64,000 bases of DNA from Holtermannia corniformis (Eukaryota > Basidiomycota > Tremellomycetes > Holtermanniales), in contig BCIJ01000003.1 in assembly GCA_001599935.1 (NCBI GenBank), positions 952,424 through 1,016,423 on the forward strand, written 5' to 3'. The notes beneath the pieces are model-generated. The model ran no database searches. It saw nothing but the letters and a program-made list of their open reading frames with translations, and was not told where the DNA came from. Both the position numbers and the translations under genes were made by a program. Shown here one piece after another: positions 41,444-55,156 of the stretch; position 1 is the stretch's first letter, and each line of letters begins with the position of its first letter.

Positions 41444-44366
41444 TCGTCACCGCCACTGCTGCCAAGCGGAATGGGGATGAAAACCCTCGGCGGGATCTTG
41501 AGTGATCCACGTCGGGCTGGGCTTGGGCTTGGGCTTGGAGATTGGTATTAGCAGAGGCTCATGCCGTGCGCCATGCAATGCTGTATTTCTTGGCATCCAA
41601 GTCCTCGTTTTCATCGTCAGCGTAGCTGGGAATAGGCCATAACTTATACATCGCCAAGGTGACGTTCGTTCCCTGACCCCGACCTGAAGCAACGGCCACG
41701 CTCACGCTCACGCTCTCCCACACGGGTAAACAGTGAGACCCACATCGCCTCGAATCCAAGCTCGCAGCTCGAGATTCACTGTGCCATACCCAACCGAACG
41801 ATTCCCATGCGAGCGACCGAGCCCAAGGTCGTTATAGGTCCGATCAAGTGTGGTGCGATGCTTGTAGAAAGCTACTGCTGCTTGCAATGTAGTCGGCGAG
41901 TGGCTCAAGCTCTGCCTCGATCACTGCATTTACAGTATCTATCATCCATCCCGACCTGACAGATACAACCCAGCCCTTGATCAGCCCCCAATCCCACACC
42001 CGCCATCGCGCTCATGCACGCCCAAGCACTCTCTGGAACAACTCCACTCTAAACAGCGCGGGCACTTGTACGCGCCCAGGTAGCCGCAGCTCGAGCACAG
42101 CTTGCGCGGTGGGGCGCGTGGAGGGGGCGCGACAGAGGACGCGCGGCTGTATAGTGGACTTGGGTTTTGTGGCTGGGTGATGGGTTAGCTCGGGTGTCTG
42201 CTTGATGGGACGGGGACGGACGGGATGCATGAATTCGAGGAGATCAGAGTACAGCTTTGCTTGGCCAGCGCAGTGAGCCGCTGCCGAGCCGCCAGGCAGG
42301 GGCGGATTGTGGCCATGCAAAGCTACCGATATTTCAGCTCAAGGGGGCGTAGCTGCTGGATTCCTACGGAGCTTCTCGGACAGTGACCGAAAGCCATCCA
42401 TGCAGTTGCAGTGTCTGATCTACCGTGCATTGCGCCGAGCGTTTGGAGCTGTGCAGCAGAGTCTGCTTCAGCCGGGCGCAGGCATTGAAACCGAACCTCG
42501 GCGCGGAGTGAGTGCGCCGCAATGTGCGCTAGACTGAGCACAACATAGCAGCTGAACAGGCTCCTCGAGCTCAAAGTGGCGATACGACCGTATGTAGCCG
42601 AGAGAGTAGTGGCACACATATCGCAATGCGACGGACGATTGCCAGATCTCCATCGCGCTTCCCAATGAACATGCTTCGTCGGACTTATAGTTACCGTAGT
42701 CAAAAACACAGCCAAAGCAGAGAAGCGCTTGCCGTCAGATGGCTGTGATGCAATCCCGAGCACAGCTACGAATCCTTGACAACAGCGTCGCAGCTCACCA
42801 AGCTGTACGGGGCTCAGATCCGTGGCTGGTCAACAGAGCGATCATTTGGGCGCCGTTTCACGGTGCGCAGCTTGAGCTGAGCGGCAGCTAAGCGAGCCCC
42901 GACCAGGACGATATTGCCTCGAGCGCACTAGTGGCCGTTCGACAGGTGTGCAACTCGAACAGGAGTACGACATCAGCTTGAAGCTGACCAGCACTGTCGG
43001 CTCTGAGTCTCGATATCAAGTCAACATGTATGCAACCGAGAAGAGCGGTTTAAACCAGTAAGCGGGTTTGCAGTATGCGAGAACGTATCTGAACCACAGG
43101 CAACACAAGCTGTCAAGGCAGCTCAGACTGCTCCAGAGCTTGCTCGCTGTGGCTGGGAGTCGAGAAGTCAGATGACAGCAGCCGAACCGGGCGACCCGTT
43201 ACACGTCTCTGATGTCTGTGCGCAACCAATGTCAACAGTGGAGACAGCACAGACGCGAGCGGCGAACTTTCCGCCCGCCGTTGAATCCACTCCCGGACTC
43301 ACGAGCTCCATCTCCCATCTCCAGCACCGTTCCTCTACGTCTCGACAAGTCGCCGCTTAGGCAACCCACCACGAAACTCACCAATTCACCCAACCAATCC
43401 TTCAACCCCTTTCTGGCCGTCAGCACCCTCTTGACATTGGCGGATTGTTTTCGTTTTGCGTCTTTCCTTGGCGCTGTGTCTGGTGTCGGTTGATTTTGAG
43501 AGTGGGTTTGGAATTGGGGGAGGAAGGAGGACGCTGGGTAGTCTGTTGGGTTTGTGCGCTGGGACGTCAGCTCGGATCAACTCCTACCCGTGTAGCGAGG
43601 ATTGAGCTTGCTACGGTTTTCACCACGGTGGAGGGCGTTGATCGCTGGGTGAACGTACCTCGAGGTCGTCTAGTCGACGTTGCAGCCGGCGAGATGGGTA
43701 GTCTGACCCGCCTAGCGTTGGTTGGCCCATTGGGGCTGTGTGGTGTCAGTACCGAGTGAGTGGATCTTGAGCTCGACGTACCCCTGTGCTTGTCAGCCGG
43801 CGCCATGCTCTCTGTACAGTACTTGTCGTGTCGGGGTATGGCTTGCGGGAGGTAACATAGTGCTAGCGAGAGTTGCTAGCATGTCTAGCAACGTCTTCGT
43901 CCGGCTGACACTACTCCCCCTGCCAGCTCGCTAGCAAGCCCGTCAGCTCGGTGCTAGCGCGTTCTGTCGGTGAGCCAGCGTAGACCGCCGTCGATGAGAA
44001 CCGCGCGTCTCTCATTGCATTAGTCACCTTGTTTACTCAAGCTGACAAACCGCTGCGACGCCAAGCCGCAACCGCCCGACCGACCAACGGACACAACCTC
44101 CCTGTCCGTGCCCGCGCTTACCGGATCCGGAGAGTCCGAGCGTTCAAATGTTCGGTGATCGGGCGAAAGCCACGTGAGAACACGCCAGGAACCGGCGTCA
44201 TTGGTCGCGCGCTTAGCGTTTGCGGCGATCGGACTCGCAACTCCATGCGCAACTCTGAAATCTCGACGAGATCATAACACGCAGGCGAGTCGCTGGATAC
44301 ATTCGATTTCCCCAGGCCGTGTAGCGCAAGATCGCCAGCCAGTGCAGTTGTCATCAGCAGTGCACG
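41444..44366. other. 2.9-kb region without a supported gene
   Basis: No conserved frame. A minus-strand stretch 41,559-41,945 looks weakly coding (MIDTVNAVIEAELEPLADY; later YADDENEDLDAKKYSIAW) but needs splices I could not justify. A segment near 42,985 (GAAGCTGACCAGCACTGTC) resembles one near 38,000 in the transporter intron (GAATTGACCAGCACCGTTG), a hint of shared decayed repeats. The right end is the ABC transporter's upstream region. Confidence 0.4.
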
Positions 44367-47300
44367 ATGGCGCAGGCTCATCGGCCCCACGCCGACCTAA
44401 ACAACCCACAGCACCTCGCTCAGCTCACACGCCAGCTCTCGCGCAGGTCCTCTCGCTCGTCCGTCGAAGCAGGCAACACGCACGGCTACCCGCTCGGAAG
44501 GGCGATCAGCACCAGCAGCAGTATCTATGCTCGTCAGACTTCATCTCCGGTGGTCGAGAAGCACAACGTGCTCGACGACGCCGTGCCAGAGAACGAAGTC
44601 GCCTCGCCGACCGCAGAGAAGACCTCCGCGGCCACTGGCTTCCAAGGCGGCCAGGGATTGAACAACACCGAATCGAGGAGATCGAACCGATCGGGCTTGG
44701 GCTTGGGCAGGAAGCAAAGTCGGTTTGAGGCGACCGAAGGGAGTGATGACGAGATTGAAGAGGAGGATGAGGGCGAGGATGGTAAGTCTGGGGCGTGTAG
44801 GGCTGGGTTGGCGCCGCGTGCAATGTGCAAGACACAGAGAGCAGAAAGAGGTCTGGACAACATGAACAAAGCTGACATTGGCCCAGACCTCGAGACGGAG
44901 AACCTGCTGCAGCAGATCTTTGGCACGGCCGGGGATGAAGAGTCGAGCCAGGTCAAGCAAGACAGTGCGTAGCGTGACGTGACAGCCCAGCGCAAAACTG
45001 ATCAATACCCTTCCACTCTCGTACTACGTCTTGGTCTTGTCTACACCCATCATCCCACAGTCGGCCTCATCTTCGAAGACCTGACAGTGCACGGCGCTGG
45101 CCTCGGCGCGAGCTTTTACCCCACCCCCGCCCTGTTCGCGCAACCGTTCCTGCACCCGCTCCGCACCCTGCGCGCCCTCCGCACCAAATCCAAAACGCCC
45201 ACACGCGTCATCCTCGACAAGTTTTCCGGCGTCGTCAGACCGGGTGAGATGGTGTTGGTGCTCGGACAGCCGGGCAGTGGCACGACCACGACGCTGAGAG
45301 CGTTGTCGGGCTATGATGAAGGCTATGCGGGGGTTGAGGGCGTGGTGAGGTACGGCGATGTCGGGATGGAGGAGATGAAGAAGAAATATCGGTGAGTGGG
45401 GATTTGGGGATTGGTGGAGCTAGTTTGGAGACTCGTGTGGAGTTGTCGTCGCTTGTGCTTGCTATACTTTGGTGTCGGGTTGGCTTGTCGGGTGATGATT
45501 GAATCACCTGTCATCGCCGTATTACCACCAAGCAGTGCCCTCACCTCTTTCCGTATCGCTGCGCCGCGCTGACCCCAACCCACCCAGCGGCGAAGTAGCA
45601 TTCAACGACGAAAAAGACCAACACCTCGCCACACTCACCGTCAAGCAAACACTGCAATTCGCCGCCGCGTGCCGGACCCCGCGCTCAGCTCAGCGCCCAC
45701 AAGGCGAAGCCAACACCCGCAAAGGGTTCGTCAACGTCTTCTTGAATGTCCTGGGCACGGTATTTGGCCTCAGCCATGTGATGGATACAAAGGTACGTCT
45801 TTGGCGGGGATATGAGGGCACGGGTGCTTATGGATATGTAAACAGGTCGGCAACGATTTGATTCGTGGCGTTTCGGGCGGCGAGAAGAAGCGCGTGTCGA
45901 TCTCAGAAGTCTTGGCTTGTCGGGCGCTGGTGACCATGTGGTGAGTTGCAGTGCGCTGTTTGGACTTGCCATCAAGAGGCAACGGCGGGCGCTTTTGGCG
46001 GTACTGAGTACATGCGCAACCTTGACCTCACTACTTCACCCGCTTGTGATACCATCTGGCCACGGTGCCATTTGCCGTCCCAAACTTCCTTCTCGCTTCG
46101 CCCGCGCAGCTCGCTCACACACACCGCAGGGACAACTCCACACGCGGCCTCGACTCGTCTTCCGCCGTCGGCTACGTCAAGTCTCTCCGCGCTCTCACCA
46201 ACCTGACTCGCGGCTCGACCCTCGTTTCGCTTTACCAAGCGTCCGAGGCGCTCTACGACCAATTCGACAAGGTCATGCTGATCGACCAAGGCAAGATGAT
46301 CTACTTTGGACCCGCAGAGACCGCTGTCGCCTAGTGAGTCGCGCTCGCCGCGCTATAGTAGCGCTCGGCTGACGCCAACAGCTTTGAGAACCTTGGGTTC
46401 GAGCACAACCCGCGCCAAACGTCGACAGACTACCTCGCATCCTGCACAGACCCAAACGCACGGGTCGTAAAGGACAGCCACAAGGACACGGCGCCGCAGT
46501 CGACCGACGACCTGATGAAGGCTTGGAATGACTCGGACGAGCGCAAAGCTTCGCTCGAAGATCTTGCAGATTACAAGAAGATGATTGATTCTCGTCCTCG
46601 TCGGGACGAGATCGACGCTGTAACCGAAAAGGAGAAGACGAGCAAGAAGGGCCGCGCGGGCGGCAACTACACGATTCCGTGCGTTGATTTGTACAACAGG
46701 TGCCGCTACTGACACGACTTAGGCTCTGGCGCCAGGTCTACTACTTGACCATCAGGCAGTACCAGCTCATCTGGGGTGACAAGACTGCCCTCATTGCCAA
46801 GAATGGTGGTGCAGTCGCCCAAGCGCTCATCGTGAGTCTTCAGCGCACCTGACAGGCTGGGACCTGACTGCGTCCAGGTCGGTTCTTGCTTCTACGACAC
46901 CAAAAACGTGACGAGCAGTGCCTTCTCTTGGGGTGGTGTTCTGTTCTTTGCTCTGCTTTTGTACGTTGGCACCGCTCACAACGGATTCAGAGTGCTGACT
47001 GGTCGACTGCAGCCAAGCGCTCCAAGGTCTCTCCGAGCTCTCGGCTGCGTTTGAAGCGCGTGCAATCATCATGCGCCACAAGGCTTTCGCTTTCTATTCG
47101 CCAGCGGCCTACCCCCTAGCACAGATGCTCGCCGATGTGCCATTGATTGCGGTTCAGAATGCACTGTTCGGCATCATCCTATACTGTGCGTTGCTTCGTG
47201 TCTTCGCGGGCGTGGTTACTGACGCGAGCAGTCATGACCAACCTCGATGTGGATGCCAGCAAATTCTTCATCTTTGTGCGTGACACCTTGCCCGGTGTTC

Positions 47301-50300
47301 CGTTGAAGCTAACGACTGTACAGTACCTGTTCATCTACTTTACCTGTCTCACGAGTCAGTCTGCTGCATCCTGCGTTGCACGAGGCTGACACGCCGCAGC
47401 ATTTGCCATGTACCGTGCCCTTGCCGCTTGCGCGTCAAGCCTCGACGGCGCGACGGCGTTCGGTGGTATCCTGCTTAACGCGCTGGTGCAATACTCTGGC
47501 TATGTCATCCCGTACCCCAATATGCGCTACTACTTCCGGTGAGTCTTCGCGACAACACGCGTCGGGCTGTGCTGACAAGAGCCGCAGCTTCATCCCCTAT
47601 GTCAGCCGTACGTGTTGACGGCCGATTCTTCCGCAGATGCCAAACTGACAAAATGGATAGCTGTCTACTACGGCTATGAAGGTGGGCTGTTGCAAATTCA
47701 TGCCGATCGCTACTGACAGTCTCTAGCACTGTCTTCGAACCAGTTCACTGGTCTCCAGATGCCATGCGCGCAATACATCCCCTCTGGACCATCATACACC
47801 GACCCTCAGTACGGTGTTTGTGCCATCGCTGGTGCACGCGCTGGTCAGCAGGTGATCGAGGGTGGAAGCTACATTCAAGCGTCGTTCAGCTACACGCGCC
47901 GCCACCTGTGGCGCAACTTTGGAGCGCTCATCGGCTTGTGCGTGCTTGAGTCTCGTCCCGATCTGATCACTGACATGGCCCAGTTTCATCCTCTTCTTGC
48001 TCATCGGCGTCTTTGGTCTCTCGGTTCTCGCAAAGCCTACTGCAGCAAGCGGCAGCGTCATCGAGTACAAGCGCGGGTTCGCTCCCAAGCACCTTTCCAA
48101 GGCTCTCGAAGCGGGCGATGCTGAAGCAGACGAGGAAGAGGCTGTCGAAGCAGGTGAAGACTCGGGCCGTTCCAGCAATGCTACCGCGCACGACGAAGAG
48201 CAGATCGCAGGCAACACCTCGGTTTTCACGTTCTCCGAAATTAACTATACGGTCAAAGTCAAGGGTGGCACTCGGCAATTACTCAACAATGTACAAGGCT
48301 GGGTCCGGCCGGGTCGTCTTACCGCTCTGGTCGGCGCGTCTGGTGCAGGCAAGGTATGTTGAGTGATCCACGTCACGGCCGCTGCTGACTGTTCTCCCAG
48401 ACTACCCTGTTATCAGCTCTTTCGCAGCGTTTGCCCACCGCCGAAGGCGACTTCCAGATCGACGGCAAGCCTCTGCCGCCTGCTTTCCAGCGTCTCATTG
48501 GTTTTGTCGAGCAAGCTGATGTGGGTGACTGCTCGGAGTGCGTATCATTGAGACTGACGCGTGCGCTAGATCCACGAGCCTTTCTCCACTGTGCGCGAGG
48601 CGCTGCAATTTTCCGCCCTTCTACGTCAACCCAAGGCCGTCAGCAAGGAAGACAAGCTGGCGTATGTCGAGGAGGTCATCAGAGTGAGTCGATGCACGTG
48701 AAAAGGATCGTCGCTGATGTCTTTCAGCTGCTCGAGATCGAGGACATTGCCGAAGCGCGCATTGGCTCTGGCTTGTCGATCGAGCTTCAAAAGCGCGTCA
48801 CTATCGGTGTCGAACTCGCCGCACGTCCTGCCTTGATGCTTTTTCTGGACGAGCCAACAGTGATTATCCACAACACCTGAATGGCAGCACGCATAGCTGA
48901 CACTTTTCAGTCTGGTCTCGATGGTCAAGGTGCATGGAACTTGGTCCGACTTCTTCGCAAACTTGCCGCTCAGGGTATGAGTATCCTTGCCACGATCCAC
49001 CAGCCTTCGTCCGAGCTGGTCCGTTGCCTCCTCTGTGCTGATCGTCATTGACACTCGCAGTTTCAACAATTCGACGAGGTTCTTCTCCTCGGTCCCGGGG
49101 GTCGCACAATCTACTTTGGCGAGATTGGCAAGGACGCCAAGACACTGACCGGCTACTTTGAGAGCCACAAGCAAGTCCATATCCAAGTCCAAGAAGCCGA
49201 GCTGACAGAGAATAGCTCGCGGAAGATTAGGGACGGCGAGAACCCAGCCGAGTACATGGTGGCTCGCGCCGCTCAGAAAGACAAGGACTGGCCTGGCAAG
49301 TGGAACAGCAGCGAGCAGATCAAGGCCGTCAGCAAGAAGATCCAAGAGCTGCGAGATGAGCGCCAGAACGAGACCGTGCCCAGCGAGGTCGACACTGAAT
49401 CGAGTTATGCCGCATCCTGGGCGACTCAATTCAACCTCGTCACCCGGCGCACATTCATCGGGACCTGGCGTGACATGAACTACCTCGTCGGCAAGCTCAT
49501 GATTCACATTCTTTTGGGTGAGTGCAAGTGAGCACGCGCTATGGCATTGGTATTGACTGTATCTCCTAGGTCTCTTCACCGGTACGTCGATGAACCTTTT
49601 GCAGACCAGTACTGATGCTCGGGGTCAGGCTTCACATTCTTCAGGGTACGTCTATTACACGATACCACAGCGCCCAGCGACTAACTTCTCAGCTTGGAGA
49701 CGCTGTTGCCGATACCCAGTCGCGCCTGTTCGCCTGGTTCTTGACTTTGACGATCAGCCCGCCCCTGATTCAGCAACTGCAACCCAAGTTCCTCAACTCG
49801 CGTGCGCTATGGGAAGCTCGCGAGGGCAAGTCGAAGATCTACGTGAGTCTAATCTGGTGATTTGACAAGCACAGCGCTGACTATTCAGTCATGGGTGCCG
49901 TTGATTTTCTCGACCATCCTTGTGGAGATCCCGTTCACGATCTTTTGCATCATCGTCTACTTTTGCATCTTCTACCCGCTCGTTGGCTTCCCACTCGGCG
50001 GCAACGCGGCAGTCTGCCTCCTGGTCCTCATCCAGTTCTCGTGAGTCCCCGGATCATTCATTGTTGATCGCCTCGCTGAACCCATTCGTAGGCTCTTCTA
50101 CGTCAGCTTGGGTCGTACGTCGCTGCCTGTTCCACTGTCGGCTGCCGGGTACTGACGTCGACAGAAATGCTCGCGGCCGTTTCCCCCAATGCCTTTGTAG
50201 CGTCGCTGCTGGTCCCGCTCTTCATCTCGATCCTGTTCCTGTTCTCTGGCGTACTGCAGCCAATCTCGCAAATGATCCCCTTCTACCGCTCGTGGCTGGC

Positions 50301-50962
50301 AAGTATCAGGTTCCATCTTCCCTGATCGGGCACTACTGACCAGTTTCGCAACAGCCAAACATCAACCCGCTTCGATGGATCCTCAGCGCTCTGCTTGCTC
50401 AGGTCCTCCACGGCAAGCCGATCAACTGCAAGCCCAAGGAATTCCTGGTGTTCAACCCGCCACCTGGGCAGACTTGCGGCCAGTACATGACCGACTTCTT
50501 CTCGAACCCGTCAGCTCTGGGCTACATTCAGGACAACGCGGCTACGAGTGACTGCCAGTACTGCCAGTACTCTTGTAAGTGGTGGCCCACACTGCGCGGT
50601 CGGCAGCGCTGACATGCCGCAGCGGGCGATGAGTACCTCTCGACTCTGCAGATCAAGTGGAGCTTGCGCTGGGTCTACGTCGGATACGTGTTCGCGTTTG
50701 TCGCTTTCAACTGGATCGTAAGTACTCGCTCTGCTGCATGATTGATCAGATACTGACCAACGATTTCAGATGGTCGTGCGTAGGAACTCGTTTGTCGACT
50801 TCAATACTGACCAGTCTGTCACAGTTCATCCTCACTTGGGCATTCCGCACGCAAGAGAACCCGTTCAAGTCTCTCAGTGCAGGCCGCAAGGCCCGTCAGG
50901 TCAACAAGGGCAAAGGCAAGCAGGCGTCTGGCGACAAGGAGACGACCAAGGAGAAGAAGTAG
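44367..50962 (+). CDS. Full-size PDR-type (ABCG) ABC transporter
   Basis: Plasma-membrane drug/lipid exporter with (NBD-TMD)x2 order, about 25 exons. The N-terminal 190 residues are disordered and acidic. NBD1: degenerate Walker [15 protein letters not shown] (Thr replaces the Lys, where PDR pumps usually have Cys), canonical signature [13 protein letters not shown], and Walker [19 protein letters not shown]1 starts near [23 protein letters not shown]2: normal Walker A GASGAGKTTLLSAL, degenerate signature [12 protein letters not shown], and Walker [15 protein letters not shown] formed across an intron near 48,860-48,910. TMD2 begins [20 protein letters not shown]; a cysteine-rich outer loop ([16 protein letters not shown]) follows. 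Basic C-terminus KEKK. The complementary degeneracy of the two sites is characteristic of fungal PDR pumps, so the gene is likely functional. Confidence 0.93.
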
Positions 50963-51344
50963 AGCTGGTCCAACAACCCCACTTCGGTGTGTCAAATCAT
51001 CCCGCTCCAGTAGAGACTCGTACATAGGACACTAGACGGTTTATGTATCACTGCTCGTACAGGGCGACTGCCACACGCGGATAAACCGCAACAAATCGAG
51101 ATGCGCTAGCACCCCGCTAGCAATTTCCGCACCGAACGCGCCCAGCCAGCTCGTCGCTCGCGGTGATCGTCGCGCAACCGACGCGTTCAACGACCAAGGC
51201 GGCTCGGATCAGGCTTGGGGATCTTGTAGAGTGAAGGGAGACAGCGTACAAGTCCGAGGTGCAAGAGCTGCGAGTCGGTAGGTGACGGTGCCGGAACCGC
51301 CAAGCCACCTTCATCGCCTTGTGGCTCGGAGTGAGCTGCCCAGA
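50963..51344. other. Spacer between ABC transporter and C2 protein
   Basis: 382 bp, no gene seen; 3' flank of the transporter and 5' flank of the C2 gene. Confidence 0.45.
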
Positions 51345-53880
51345 ATGGAGAACGCAAGGGCGATGGGGACGTTGGTAGTCGTTGTTGGTAAGGCTGTGAG
51401 TGAAAGTAGTAGCTGTACAGACTCGGAGGGCTCACGCAAATGCAGCGACACCTTCCTAATAAGTCTCGGTTCGGAAAGCAAGATCCATTCTGCAGCGTCA
51501 GGATCGGTGACGACAGGCAAAAGACCAAGCCGATCAAGCGGTGAGTGCGCCCTGACCACCATTGATGTGAGCTCATGGTCTGAAGAGGTGGACAACATCC
51601 GGAATGGGATGAAGAGCTGCGATTCACCATCTATGAGGACGTGGAGGATGTCCTCTCGGCTTCAGGCTCGATGAGCTCCATTCCACCCGTACCACCCAAG
51701 GACGGATCCAACTGCATCTTGCCAGGGACAACCACGACAGCCGAGCTCGCGGCCAAGTCGCGCAAAAAGGCAGGAAAGGGGAACAAGGCGATGCGGGTTG
51801 CTTGCTACGCAGATGACTCAAAGGAACCCGAGCTGATCGGCGACTGCGTCGTCAATCTGGACGAGGTCTTGAAGACGGGTGAAGTAGAAGGTGCGTCCCG
51901 GTGCGAGGCCCTACAGAGGCGAGAGCTCTGCTCACCGTCGCTCGCAGAGTGGTATCGTCTCCAGAACAAGGAGAGATTCACCGGTGAAATCTACCTCGAG
52001 TTGACCTTCTTCTCCAATGTACGTGGCGTATGGTGGCCCTTGAACGCTAGCTAATACTCTGGTAGGGGCGCCCGCCTGCGCGACGACAGCCTCAGCAACT
52101 CCAAGGGTCCAACTACGGGGGTGCGGGCACCTTTCAGTCCTCGTCGTCGCTCAGTACATCGGGCAGTGTATCGGGCATGAGCCTGTATATCCCGCCATAT
52201 GTCGCGTCCTCGGCTTCAGGCAGTGTTGGAGGCGGACTGGAGACGTTGGCAGCAGAGGTTGGGAGCGGAGCGGGACGCTTCTCGGGCCAGCCTTCGAGAA
52301 GAGAGTCTTATCCTGTAAGTTGATTTGCGCAAGATGGGAATCGTTGCTCATCTACACCGCAGCCGCCGGTGCACCACCATCTTCATTCACAGTCGGTCAA
52401 TGCGTTCCCGCAAGCGGTGCCGACAACGTCAGCCACCTATCTGGCGGCTAGCTCAACTTCGCATGACCTTGAGGCGCTTAATCGCCCCTTTTCTTCGTTG
52501 TCACTGGGGATTTCCCAGGCTTCTCGCCCGTCAAACACCCCGACACCTGCGCCGCCACCAGCTCAGGTCGGACACCAGCACCGACACTCGCTCACTGGGC
52601 CACCAGGCAGCGAGCCACCATGGGTATCCTATCAGGCTGTCAATCCGCCTGCACCCATCCCGGAGTATCCGCGACCCACTTCAGCGGCAAATCAAGCGCC
52701 GTGGGAACAGTATAACGCGGCAACGACGTCGTCGGCGCCGACGCCGCGTCCAGTCTCCCAAGCTTCCTACCTACCTCCGTCGAGCTCGTATGGTCACCCA
52801 CAAGCCCCGCCGCAATTGCAGCCTCAGCCGATCCCGTCCTCTCTGCTGCCAGGCGCTGCCCCGCACGGGTACTCTTCGAACCCGCCAGCAACGCAGAACG
52901 GGTATATCCCACCACCGTCGGCGACACCAGCACCGCAGCTGCAGCCACAGTATGCGGCTACACCCCCTCCACACCCAAACTCGGCGCCGCCAATCGTCAA
53001 CTCGCAACGCCCTGTGTCGCCAATGCCTACCTCTTCGTCGCACTATCAGGTTCCGTTGTCGAGCTTTCACAACGTCCAGCAGCAGCAGCCTTCACTGCAG
53101 CAGACGCCTCCCCCGGAACGTCAATGGGCGGATCCGTATGCGCCACGATCGCAGGACAGCTACTCGTACAGCAGCAGCTCGACGATCGATGCGTCCCCGG
53201 GCTCGGTACACCAGCCACCACCGATGCAGTCACAGGGCCATGTGCCATGGCATCAGCAGACGCAGCCGCAGCCGCAGCCGCAACAGCAATACATGCAAGC
53301 ACCTCCATCGGTGCCTCAGAGGGTATCGACTCCTGGCGTCTATACATCACTTCATGAGCAGAGCTCGAGTGCGCCGCCGCATCACGGCAACTGGCAACAG
53401 GATCCACCTCGAGCTTACTCGCCTGCACCTCCCGTCGCTCATTATTCGCAGACGCAGGCGTATGCTTCGGCACCGCCTCCATCGACGTACCCTCCGCAAC
53501 CACAACAGCAGTATTATGCTGCTCCGGCCCCGGCTCCGGCACCAGCACCAGCACCATGGGAACCGGGCTATCAACCGCCCCAGCACCAGCAACAGCCCTC
53601 ACTACCCCAGCCGGACCCCTACTACCCTCCCCAACAACCTCAGCAAGAACCGCCGCCCCAACAATCCTACCAACCCGCGCATTATCAACCTACCGCGCCG
53701 CCCGTTCAGAGCAATACCGGCAAGGCAGCCTGGAAAGCCTACATGGCTGGTTCTGCCAACCCGCTAGCCCAGCCAGCGGCGAACGAGTGGTACACCCCAC
53801 CGCCGGCTTTGCCGGCTTCCATCGCGCCGCCGGACGGTTGGCAAAGCACTTTGCCGCATCAGCAGCAAAGGCAGCGGTGA
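51345..53880 (+). CDS. C2-domain protein, Inn1/Fic1-like
   Basis: In yeasts this family couples membrane ingression to septum formation at cytokinesis. Exons join MENARAMGTLVVVVGKA to RHLPNKSRFGKQDPFCSVRI, then TKPIKRGGQHPEWDEELRFT and IYEDVEDVL, a C2 domain over about residues 8-165 that ends EIYLELTFFSN. The polybasic patch (SRKKAGKGNKAMR) is suited to acidic lipids. The remainder, about 570 residues, is Pro/Gln/Ser-rich and disordered, with many PxxP motifs that could bind SH3 domains of cytokinesis partners. Introns are short and normal. Another reading frame through the same exon is open for 480 codons but Arg-rich and meaningless. Confidence 0.8.
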
Positions 53881-53996
53881 TGGACATGTACGACCTTAGA
53901 CGCCCATGTATCAATCATATCATCCCTGCTCTCGTGCTCGCGTCCGGTGATGGCAAGAAGGCATATCATGACTGGCTAATCTAACCTCAATGACGG

Positions 53997-55156
53997 CTAC
54001 GAAACGGAAAGAAAGGGACTGCGATCGACATCTAAGCCTTCTGGGTCGAGTTGAAGCTCTGCATGGTCCGTCAGCGCTTCAAGTCGTGCCGTCCCTTCAA
54101 GACTGCTCACCGAAGCGCCCGAGCGCAAGGCGGTCGACTGCCCCATAGATGCGACATTCTCCTTATTGCCCTTGTCAATCTTGTAGCCTGCCAAGTAGGA
54201 GCCTGCAGTGCCGAGCGCAGCAAGCGCAATCACCACGCAAGCGCCGATGAACCCTGCCTGAAGCTGCGATGCGATCAGCGATGCTCGATTCCGTTTACGT
54301 ATCGTCGTACAGGTGTGATAGGCTGCTTCGCGACCGTGTCCCAGCCGGTTGGGCCACGGTTCGGGTCCTGGTTTCCTGCACCGTTGATGGAGGTCGATAA
54401 GACCGTGTTTGCACACGTAGAGTCTGGGGCGGTGTAGTCGGCGTTGGCGGTCAAGATGACGTCTGCGCACTGAGGCGAGGTCAGTCGAGGGCTATAAAGT
54501 ATACGGTGGGCGTACAAAGTTGGCAAGGCTGTTTTGGGCACCGCCACGTCCAGTGGTGCGCAAGGTGATCGCGTCTCCGGCTACGAAGCCAAGCGCTGAA
54601 AAGTCAGGAGCTTGATTGCACGAAGTTCCTGGGTCTGAACGGTGTTAGTCAAGCGTGGTGTGGGTTTGTGCGTTACCCACACAGGAAGAGGATGTCCGGG
54701 AGGAACTGGGTGAACGCGGATACATCACCGGATTCTATGCGTATTGAGCAGGTTCGTCCCTGGGGGGCAGACCGGCACAGCACTGACCGGAAGTCGGTGC
54801 ATACTCAAAGGTCACATTTGCCATGTCGCGGACCAAGTCGAGCACGACATCACCGCCAGCTTGAGTGCAGGATCAATATGTGAACCAGCATACTCGTCGC
54901 TACTCGCAAAGTGGGAACGAGGCCGGCGAGCTCGAGACAGCCGGGTTGCCACACGGCTGCTCGCTCCTAGTGTCGGCGTTGTATTCGCGGTTGGCAGGGT
55001 ATGAGAACTGGACTGAAGCATCCGTCAGCCTGGCATGATGAGCAGCAGTAATGTACCGGCCCCACGACCGACGGGGGCAGCCCGCGGTTGCACAGCTGCT
55101 GCATGTACAACACCAGCAGTGATGAGAGCAAGGGAGGCAGAAGCGGTGCACTTCAT
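53997..55156 (-). CDS. Secreted BIM1/X325-like protein with C-terminal membrane segment
   Basis: Seven or so exons. The signal peptide MKCTASASLALITAGVVHA is followed by a short linker and the domain VQFSYPANREYNADTRSEQP-CG, ASFPLSGGDVVLDL, DPGTSCNQAPDFSALGFVAG, RTTGRGGAQNSLANFCADVI, with the cysteine pattern of the BIM1/X325 family (LPMO-related, copper acquisition). Then come a Thr/Pro linker and a hydrophobic helix (FIGACVVIALAALGTAGSYL) with a cytosolic tail of about 55 residues, instead of a GPI signal. FPLSGG is restored only if intron 54860-54907 uses a GC donor (GCGAGT). Family members used in copper binding begin the mature protein with His; here the domain starts VQF and the only nearby His is in the signal peptide, so a histidine brace looks absent. 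Confidence 0.65.

Noticed and set aside
41559..41945. Possible small minus-strand gene
   Set aside because: Two protein-like stretches lie in different frames and no consensus intron joins them; left as unannotated.
52325..53767. 480-codon Arg/His-rich plus-strand frame
   Set aside because: Shadow of the Pro/Gln-rich tail of the C2-domain protein, which continues the conserved C2 frame; low-complexity codons keep the second frame open.
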